Made by a program: the position numbers and the translations under genes. A stretch of 6,823 bases of DNA from DASWUD01 sp036401755 (GTDB taxonomy: Bacteria; Pseudomonadota; Gammaproteobacteria; Thiohalomonadales; Thiohalomonadaceae). Of this stretch, positions 1 to 4,177 are shown in pieces. The stretch's first letter is position 1, and each line of letters starts with the position of its first letter. The DNA lies in assembly GCA_036401755.1 (NCBI GenBank), contig DASWUD010000097.1:1-6823 (forward strand), written 5' to 3'. The notes beneath the pieces were generated by a model. It saw only the letters and a list, made by a program, of their open reading frames with translations, was not told the DNA's origin and ran no database searches.

Positions 1-1674
1 GGGCTCCTCCTTGACCGGTTCGGGCGGCGGCGGCGGCAGATAGCGATCCACGTCGAGCTCATCGAGGTTGAGGTCATAGCGCAGGATCGGTTTGTCGAAA
101 CGCTTCACCGCGGCGGAGCCGGAGAGGGTCGACTGGTCGAAGCGCACCGTCAGCTTATTGATGGCGGCATGGTCGGTGCCGACATCGAACCCGGTGGCGA
201 ACGAGGCTTTGATGAGGGTGTTGGGATCGGCCATCTCCGGCAGGGTGATCTTGAGTTTGCCGAGCAGATCACGTGGCACGAAGGTATTGCTCTTCAGTTC
301 GCCGGTAAAGGAGGGGTTCTCGTTGAGCTGGCTCCCCTGCACCGCGCCACTCAGCTCGATATCGAGCAGTGCCAGTTTGAGATCGTCCAGGCTCAGGTTC
401 TGCGCCTCGCCGAGATCAACCGCGTAGTTTGTCGCAAAGCGGCTGCCGGCCAGGGCCGTGGCGCTGAAGCCTTCGGGCATCATCTTGCCAATGGCGCTGC
501 CGAGCTTGTTGCCGTCCTCGATCTTCAGCTGCACGTCACCTTTCAATTGCGGGCCGTCGAGCAGCTTGGCGCCGCTCACGCCCACATCGAGGGCGGTGCC
601 GAGGGTATGCAGCGTGAGTTTGGTCGGCTGCAGGGTCTGCTGCTGCAGATCGAGATCGACGCCGAGGGCGAGGGTGGTGCCACTCAGCGCGGCGGCGTTG
701 AAGCCGGCGGGCAGCGAGGCGGCGAAGGGGGTGGTCAGCGCCTGGCCATCCTTGACCTGTACCTTGAGCGTTGCCTTGACGGCGGGTTCACCGAGGATGC
801 GCTCGGCATTCGCCTCGAGGGCGATTTCGCTGCCCAGGGCTTCGATGGTGAGGCCGCTCACCTTGGCGAGCTGCTGCGCCAGATCGGCTTCGGCATCGGT
901 GCGCAGTTTGGCGTTCATCTGGCCGCCGGGGAACATCGCTCCCTGGGCGTCGAGATCCAGTTCGGTTTTCTGCAGCGCGTAGCGCTGCTCTTTCAGGCCC
1001 AGGCCGACGATCGAGGCGAAGCGCAGGTGGCCTTTCACCTCCGGGGCATTGGCAGCAAAGTCCAACTCCAGGGTGAGGGGGATGGGGTCCTTGAGATTCA
1101 GCTCGCCGGTGGTGAGATTGAGGCTGCTGATCTCGGCACGCTGCTTCTGCTGCTGGTCATCCCAGAGCAGAGCGGCGTTGCTCACCTTTACCCCGCCGAT
1201 GTTGAGGCCGGCCAGTGCCTGCAGCGGATCGCCTTCTGCGGCCGGCTGTTCCGGTTTCTCCTCCGCCGGGGCAGGTTTGACCAGGTCGTCCCAGTTGCTG
1301 GTACCCGCCTCGTTGCGTGCCAGTTGCAGGCGCAGGCCGTCGAGGGCGATGGTATCCATCTCCACCCGCTTGCTCAGCAGCGGCAGCAGCCGGATCTTCA
1401 CCTGGGCACTGTTAATGGCGGCGAATGGCTGCTCACCAAAACCCGGCGCGTTGCTGAACTCCACCTTGCCGAGCTTGATGCCGATCCAGGGAAACACCGA
1501 GAGCTTCATCGGCTCGATGATGCGCAGTTCGCGGCCAGTCTGCTCCTTGACCATGGCAGTGATCTCGTCGCGGTAGTCGTTGGGGTCGATGACCAAAGGC
1601 ACGATAATCATCGCGGCCACCACCAGGGCCACCACCACGCCGAAGCCAATACCCACTATTTTCAGAATTTTCAT
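1..1674 (-). CDS. AsmA family protein, N-terminal 558 residues (gene runs off the left edge)
   Basis: The minus strand is open for 558 codons from an ATG at 1674 to the window edge with no stop, so the C-terminus is missing. The protein begins MKILKIVGIGFG and has one hydrophobic segment at about residues 4-29, followed by DPNDYRDEI and TGREL, the usual opening of AsmA proteins: an N-terminal inner-membrane anchor, then a large periplasmic part. The rest is a series of short beta-rich repeats of LDGLRL and LELDFAA type. Near residues 546-550 there is a run of five prolines (RYLPPPPP), common in the linker of AsmA relatives. AsmA-like proteins are linked to outer-membrane assembly and to lipid transport between membranes; the exact role here is not known. 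The ATG at 1674 is preceded by AGGGG at a suitable distance (1681-1685). An in-frame ATG seven codons upstream (1695) has no good ribosome-binding site. No convincing promoter lies directly upstream. Confidence 0.88.
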   Translation of the reverse strand, partial: MKILKIVGIGFGVVVALVVAAMIIVPLVIDPNDYRDEITAMVKEQTGRELRIIEPMKLSVFPWIGIKLGKVEFSNAPGFGEQPFAAINSAQVKIRLLPLLSKRVEMDTIALDGLRLQLARNEAGTSNWDDLVKPAPAEEKPEQPAAEGDPLQALAGLNIGGVKVSNAALLWDDQQQKQRAEISSLNLTTGELNLKDPIPLTLELDFAANAPEVKGHLRFASIVGLGLKEQRYALQKTELDLDAQGAMFPGGQMNAKLRTDAEADLAQQLAKVSGLTIEALGSEIALEANAERILGEPAVKATLKVQVKDGQALTTPFAASLPAGFNAAALSGTTLALGVDLDLQQQTLQPTKLTLHTLGTALDVGVSGAKLLDGPQLKGDVQLKIEDGNKLGSAIGKMMPEGFSATALAGSRFATNYAVDLGEAQNLSLDDLKLALLDIELSGAVQGSQLNENPSFTGELKSNTFVPRDLLGKLKITLPEMADPNTLIKASFATGFDVGTDHAAINKLTVRFDQSTLSGSAAVKRFDKPILRYDLNLDELDVDRYLPPPPPEPVKEEP

Positions 1675-1818
1675 GGTATTCCCCTGCTGCTCCATGCTTG
1701 AGTTCGCTTTTCGAGGCGGTCAAGACAGCCTCGCACATCGTGCAAGTGTACCAAGGCTCTCTGCCGGATGCCTGTAATGGCGCGCAACTTGATAAGGGAC
1801 GCACGTTGTGTGGCCGTA

Positions 1819-1844
1819 GGTGGATGCCAGGGATAGCATCCATC
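1819..1844. repeat. Hairpin of the distal repeat unit
   Basis: TGGATGC at 1821-1827 pairs perfectly with GCATCCA at 1836-1842 across an 8-nt spacer. The stem can be extended outward by a G-T and a G-C pair. No run of T follows on either strand, so it does not look like an intrinsic terminator. It is the counterpart of the hairpin at 1958-1983. Confidence 0.65.
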
Positions 1845-1890
1845 ACCGCTGCGCCCGGAGCGCAAAACAGGCTTGAGGTGTTGCGGAAAT

Positions 1891-1912
1891 TGGAGCGGGT
1901 GATGGGAATCGA
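1891..1912 (-). pseudogene. tRNA-Gly 3'-end fragment (T-loop, 3' acceptor strand, CCA)
   Basis: These 22 nt are identical to the 3' end of the tRNA-Gly gene at 2033-2054: T-loop from TCGATT, TCCCATCACCCGC, the discriminator T and CCA. The 5' half of a tRNA is absent, and upstream on the minus strand lies an unrelated hairpin. It cannot fold as a tRNA and is a duplicated remnant. Such remnants arise by tandem duplication around a tRNA end, or as an attachment-site copy after integration of an element. The close spacing and the repeated downstream sequence favour tandem duplication. Confidence 0.82.
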
Positions 1913-1935
1913 CCGTTTCGCTGGGGGCGAAACGG
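1913..1935. repeat. Perfect 9-bp hairpin at the repeat junction
   Basis: CCGTTTCGC at 1913-1921 and GCGAAACGG at 1927-1935 are exact reverse complements around a 5-nt loop, TGGGG. The hairpin ends exactly where the tRNA fragment (1891-1912) begins. There is no comparable stem at the end of the other repeat unit. It lacks a T-run, so a rho-independent terminator is unlikely. An RNA processing site, a transcription pause or a small insertion are alternatives; sequence alone does not choose between them. Confidence 0.7.
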
Positions 1936-1957
1936 GACGCGCGGAGTGCGCCCGCAG

Positions 1958-1983
1958 GGTGGATGCCATGGAAGGCATCCATC
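1958..1983. repeat. Hairpin of the tRNA-proximal repeat unit
   Basis: TGGATGCC at 1960-1967 pairs perfectly with GGCATCCA at 1974-1981 around a 6-nt loop, ATGGAA. One G-T and one G-C pair outside make a 10-bp stem. It is the better-formed partner of 1819-1844. GGTGGAT...ATCCACC-type palindromes are familiar to me as dispersed intergenic repeats in gammaproteobacteria, so this may belong to such a family; that is recollection, not a search result. Confidence 0.7.
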
Positions 1984-2054
1984 AACCCACGTTGTGTCAC
2001 GCGGAAGCGGTAGCTGCGGGGGACGCGGACATTGGAGCGGGTGATGGGAATCGA
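1958..2054 (-). repeat. Proximal copy of the tRNA-3'-end tandem repeat unit
   Basis: This copy begins inside the intact tRNA-Gly gene (its last 22 nt, 2054-2033), runs through AATGTCCGC and about 40 nt of unique sequence, and ends in the TGGATGCC hairpin. It is the partner of 1819-1912. The unique part contains AACGTGGGTT followed by GAT (1993-1981 on the minus strand), which also echoes the tRNA variable loop and T-stem AACGTGGGTT (2063-2054). A third, very short tRNA-derived piece may therefore be present. Confidence 0.75.
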
Positions 2055-2106
2055 ACCCACGTTAGAAGCTTGGGAAGCTCCTGTTCTACCATTGAACTAC
2101 ACCCGC
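2033..2106 (-). tRNA. tRNA-Gly, anticodon CCC
   Basis: The 74-nt minus-strand sequence folds as a complete tRNA. The acceptor stem is GCGGGTG with CACCCGC, the D-arm is GTTC-AATGGTA-GAAC, the anticodon stem is GGAGC with GCTTC around the loop TTCCCAA, the variable loop is 4 nt, and the T-arm is GTGGG-TTCGATT-CCCAT. The discriminator is T and CCA is encoded. The anticodon CCC (2074-2072) reads GGG codons. The sequence closely resembles E. coli glyU as I recall it. The gene is transcribed away from thiS, with a promoter just upstream. Its 3' end is duplicated downstream (see 1891-1912). Confidence 0.97.
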
Positions 2107-2119
2107 AAGAGGAGCGGCG

Positions 2120-2148
2120 ATGATAGACGAAGCCGGGTTCGGCCTCAA
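2120..2148 (-). promoter_or_regulatory. Sigma-70-type promoter of tRNA-Gly
   Basis: On the minus strand, TTGAGG (2148-2143) and TATCAT (2125-2120) are separated by exactly 17 bp. They match the consensus TTGACA and TATAAT at four and five positions respectively. A GC-rich stretch, CGCCGCTCC, follows the -10 box, typical of stable-RNA promoters under stringent control. Transcription would start around 2113, leaving a very short leader before the mature tRNA 5' end at 2106. Confidence 0.7.
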
Positions 2149-2227
2149 TATGGAGAGGGGCGGATAAATTTGCCAAAAGGCCCTATGGCGATCGGGAATT
2201 GGACATTTTCTGCCTACACCGCGCGGT

Positions 2228-2256
2228 TTGACCTGGCAAGAAACAGCCGTTAGTCT
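2228..2256 (+). promoter_or_regulatory. Possible thiS promoter giving a leaderless start
   Basis: TTGACC (2228-2233) and TAGTCT (2251-2256) are 17 bp apart. The -35 box is good and the -10 box is poor. Transcription would begin at about 2263, essentially at the thiS ATG (2264). I see no thiamine pyrophosphate riboswitch in the divergent gap 2107-2263: the conserved CTGAGA and the later conserved helix are not recognisable. Confidence 0.3.
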
Positions 2257-2263
2257 TCGCGCC

Positions 2264-2464
2264 ATGCAGATCTATCTCAATGGCGAACCCCGGGATATCC
2301 CCGAAAACACCACCGCGGCGGCACTGGTGGCGAGCCTCGGCCTCGCCGGCAAGCGCATCGCCATGGAGGTGAACATGGAGATCGTGCCGCGCAGCCAGCA
2401 CGAAACCCACCACTTCCAGCCCGGCGACCGGGTGGAAGTGGTACAGGCCATCGGCGGCGGCTGA
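2264..2464 (+). CDS. thiS: ThiS, sulfur carrier protein for thiazole synthesis
   Basis: The 66-residue product has the normal ThiS length. It begins MQIYLNGEPRDIPE, contains IAMEVNMEIVPRS, and ends GDRVEVVQAIGGG, the beta-grasp fold with the C-terminal Gly-Gly tail. In the known pathway ThiF adenylates that tail and it is converted to a thiocarboxylate, which gives its sulfur to ThiG. The start was chosen because it gives the standard N-terminus. No Shine-Dalgarno precedes the ATG (CTTCGCGCC). A TTG 12 codons upstream (2228) is possible but would add residues that ThiS proteins lack and also has no ribosome-binding site. thiG follows after 69 bp. thiF and thiH or thiO are not in the window. 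Confidence 0.95.
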   Translation: MQIYLNGEPRDIPENTTAAALVASLGLAGKRIAMEVNMEIVPRSQHETHHFQPGDRVEVVQAIGGG

Positions 2465-2477
2465 GCTGCCGTTTCGG

Positions 2478-2483
2478 TATAAT
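2478..2483 (+). promoter_or_regulatory. Consensus TATAAT between thiS and thiG
   Basis: The 69-bp thiS-thiG gap contains a perfect TATAAT (in CGGTATAATGG). At 16-18 bp upstream there is only GC-rich sequence (GGCGGCGG) and no -35 box, and there is no TGn extension. It may be an internal promoter that needs an activator, or a chance match in an otherwise GC-rich region. Confidence 0.3.
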
Positions 2484-2533
2484 GGCCCGCTTGGCCCCCG
2501 GCCTCCCCGTAAAGACTCCTTCAGGTAGCTCAC

Positions 2534-3325
2534 ATGGCAGACACAGTGCATGACCCATTGATTATCGCGGGCGTCGAGTACCGCTCGCGCCTCCTTACCG
2601 GCACAGGCAAGTACAAGGATCTGGACGAGACCCGCCGCGCCACCGAGGCCGCCGAGGCGGAGATCATCACCGTGGCGATCCGTCGCACCAACATCGGCCA
2701 GAATCCGGGCGAGCCCAACCTGCTCGACGTGCTGCCGCCCAGCAAGTACACCCTGCTGCCCAACACCGCCGGCTGCTACAACGTGGAGGATGCGGTGCGC
2801 ACCTGTCGCCTGGCGCGCGAACTGCTCGATGGCCACGACCTGGTCAAACTGGAGGTGCTGGGCGACGAGAAGACCCTCTATCCCGACATCACCGCCACCC
2901 TCCAGGCCGCCGAAATCCTCATCAAGGACGGCTTCAAGGTGATGGTCTATACCTCGGACGATCCGATCATCGCCAAGCGCCTCGAAGAGATGGGCTGTGT
3001 GGCGGTGATGCCGCTGGCCGGCCCCATCGGTTCCGGGCTCGGCATCCAGAACCGCTATAACATCCTGGAGATCGTGCAGAACGCCAAGGTGCCGATCCTG
3101 GTCGATGCCGGCGTCGGCACCGCCAGTGATGCGACCATTGCGATGGAGCTCGGTTGTGACGGCGTGCTGATGAACACCGCTATCGCTGCAGCGAAGAATC
3201 CGGTACTGATGGCCTCGGCGATGAAGAAGGCGATCCAGGCGGGGCGCGAGGCGTTCCTCGCCGGGCGCATGCCGCGCAAGCGCTACGCCAGTGCCTCGTC
3301 GCCCATCGACGGGACCTTTTTCTAA
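2534..3325 (+). CDS. thiG: ThiG, thiazole synthase
   Basis: The protein has 263 residues, the usual ThiG length. It condenses 1-deoxy-D-xylulose 5-phosphate, dehydroglycine and the sulfur on ThiS-thiocarboxylate to the thiazole phosphate of thiamine, in the cytoplasm. Family sequences visible: SRLLTGTGKY (18-27), TVAIRRTNIGQ (46-56), LLPNTAGCY (74-82), DLVKLEVLGD (102-111), MPLAGPIGSGLGIQN (159-173), VDAGVGTASDA (190-200), and DGVLMNTAIAAAKNP (209-223). K105 in VKLEVLGD matches the lysine that forms the Schiff base with the sugar phosphate in B. subtilis ThiG. The C-terminus YASASSPIDGTFF is also typical. AGG lies 8 nt before the ATG. The gene follows thiS and is probably co-transcribed with it. 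Confidence 0.97.
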   Translation: MADTVHDPLIIAGVEYRSRLLTGTGKYKDLDETRRATEAAEAEIITVAIRRTNIGQNPGEPNLLDVLPPSKYTLLPNTAGCYNVEDAVRTCRLARELLDGHDLVKLEVLGDEKTLYPDITATLQAAEILIKDGFKVMVYTSDDPIIAKRLEEMGCVAVMPLAGPIGSGLGIQNRYNILEIVQNAKVPILVDAGVGTASDATIAMELGCDGVLMNTAIAAAKNPVLMASAMKKAIQAGREAFLAGRMPRKRYASASSPIDGTFF

Positions 3326-3332
3326 ATCTTTC

Positions 3333-3363
3333 TTAACCGCGAAGGTCGCGAACAACGCAAAGA
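3333..3363. repeat. Possible degenerate AACCGCGAAG-type intergenic repeat
   Basis: The 76-bp gap between thiG and trmB contains TTAACCGCGAAGGTCGCG followed by AACAACGCAAAGA. This resembles the dispersed AACCGC(G/A)AAGACGCAAAGA intergenic repeat I know from many bacterial genomes, with internal near-repeats of CGCGAAG and CGCAAAG. Only one copy is in the window, so the assignment rests on recollection. Confidence 0.35.
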
Positions 3364-3401
3364 CCATTGCGCAACAGCGATCTGCGGAAAAGAGCATCTC
3401 A

Positions 3402-4094
3402 GTGAACGAGACACCTATCCACCCGCGCCGCATCCGCTCCTTCGTACGCCGCGAAGGACGGCTCACGGCCGGTCAGCAGCGCGCACTCGACGTGCTGTTG
3501 CCGCGCTTTGGTATCGAGACCTCTGACGCACCGATCGATTTCAACACAGTCTATGGCCGCGAAGCACCGACCATCCTCGAGATCGGTTTCGGCAACGGCG
3601 ACAGCCTGGCACAGATCGCGCGCAGCCACCCGCAAAACAACTATCTCGGCATCGAAGTGCATCGTCCCGGCGTCGGCCATCTGTTGATGCGTATTGAAGA
3701 GTATGGCCTCAGCAACGTGCGCGTCATGTGTGCCGATGCAGTGGAGATACTGCAACGACAGATTGCCGATAACAGTCTGGAGGCAGTCTATCTTTTCTTT
3801 CCCGATCCCTGGCACAAGAAGCGTCACCACAAACGGCGTCAAGTGCAGCCGGCGTGGGCGCAACTGATCCGCCGCAAGCTGAAGCTTGGTGGCTGTCTGC
3901 ACATGGCCACCGATTGGCAGGAGTACGCCGAGCATATGCTCAATGTGTTGAATAATGCCGAGGGTTTTGCAAACCAATCATTGCACTCGGATTTTATCGA
4001 GCGACCGGAGTATCGTCCCATCACCAAATTCGAACAGCGCGGCGCACGCCTTGGCCATGGAGTGTGGGATCTGATGTTCGCGCGCGCTTTCTGA
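3402..4094 (+). CDS. trmB: TrmB, tRNA (guanine-N7)-methyltransferase
   Basis: The product forms 7-methylguanosine at position 46 of the tRNA variable loop using S-adenosylmethionine. From the GTG start it has 230 residues, close to E. coli TrmB (239). Visible are the SAM-binding loop ILEIGFGNGDSL (58-69) with the acidic GIEVH strand (83-87), the catalytic and tRNA-contact block LFFPDPWHKKRHHKRR (131-146), ATDWQEYA (169-176), and the C-terminal TKFEQRGARLGHGVWDL (208-224). GTG at 3402 was chosen because AAGAG lies about 8 nt upstream and the protein then begins at the usual place (NETPIHPRRIRSFVRREGR). The frame stays open upstream to an ATG at 3291, but that start would overlap thiG and add an atypical tail. 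The gene lies 76 bp after thiG, a neighbourhood I know from Pseudomonas. Confidence 0.94.
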   Translation: MNETPIHPRRIRSFVRREGRLTAGQQRALDVLLPRFGIETSDAPIDFNTVYGREAPTILEIGFGNGDSLAQIARSHPQNNYLGIEVHRPGVGHLLMRIEEYGLSNVRVMCADAVEILQRQIADNSLEAVYLFFPDPWHKKRHHKRRQVQPAWAQLIRRKLKLGGCLHMATDWQEYAEHMLNVLNNAEGFANQSLHSDFIERPEYRPITKFEQRGARLGHGVWDLMFARAF

Positions 4095-4116
4095 AGAAGC
4101 AGCGTTGCTAAAAGGT

Positions 4117-4134
4117 AGGAGGGTAATTATCATG
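4117..4134 (+). promoter_or_regulatory. Strong ribosome-binding site and ATG out of frame with the c-di-GMP gene
   Basis: AGGAGG at 4117-4122 is followed after 9 nt by ATG at 4132, the best translation start in the window. The frame it opens reads MALLRYSPTPRHRP and stops at TGA 4225-4227 after 31 codons. The downstream PAS-GAF-GGDEF-EAL frame is offset by +1. Skipping one base in the C5 run at 4151-4155 would join them, giving MALLRYSPRPDTGHGLQTVL and so on. In the main frame a stop (TAA 4124-4126) lies just before this region. Confidence 0.7.
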
Positions 4135-4177
4135 GCCCTTCTTCGATACTCCCCCACGCCCAGACACAGGCCACGGA

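Larger units (their letters stand above)
1819..1912 (-). repeat. Distal copy of a tRNA-3'-end tandem repeat unit
   Basis: Read on the minus strand, this block starts with the last 22 nt of tRNA-Gly including CCA (1912-1891). It continues with AATTTCCGC, about 37 nt of diverged sequence, then TGATGGATGC and a hairpin. The same order is found at 2054-1958, which starts inside the intact tRNA gene. On the plus strand, 1883-1912 matches 2025-2054 with one mismatch in 30, and 1819-1845 matches 1958-1984 at 24 of 27 positions. The offsets are 142 and 139 bp, so this is one diverged tandem duplication with small indels in the middle. Weaker similarity continues leftward to about 1795 (a shared CGTCCC at the end of each unit). 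Confidence 0.8.

Noticed and set aside
169..1701. A 510-codon open frame on the plus strand opposite the asmA-like gene
   Set aside because: It is antisense to a gene with clear AsmA features. Its composition is a mirror of GC-rich codon use, with no recognisable motif and no ribosome-binding site. The same reasoning rejects 2183-3466 (minus) opposite thiS-thiG and 4130-5275 (minus) opposite the c-di-GMP gene.
1913..1935. Perfect hairpin as rho-independent terminator of the tRNA
   Set aside because: No T-run follows on either strand, and it lies about 100 bp beyond the tRNA end.
1891..2054. Repeated tRNA 3' end as attL/attR of an integrated element
   Set aside because: Only 142 bp separate the copies, with no integrase or cargo. 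The downstream flank is repeated as well, which fits tandem duplication better than site-specific integration.
1671..2060. A 129-codon arginine-rich minus-strand frame (MGSIPITRSN...) through the repeat region, tempting as a counterpart of the E. coli Tpr protein
   Set aside because: It starts inside the tRNA T-loop, has no ribosome-binding site, differs completely between the two repeat units and runs past the asmA-like start. Basic composition is expected from this GC-rich DNA.
2032..2253. A short plus-strand frame starting MERVMGIEPTLEAWEAPVLP
   Set aside because: It is the familiar false protein read across the antisense of a tRNA gene (MGIEPT... type). The sequence is fully explained by tRNA-Gly.
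2107..2263. Thiamine pyrophosphate riboswitch before thiS
   Set aside because: The conserved THI-box blocks are not present in the 157 bp upstream of thiS.
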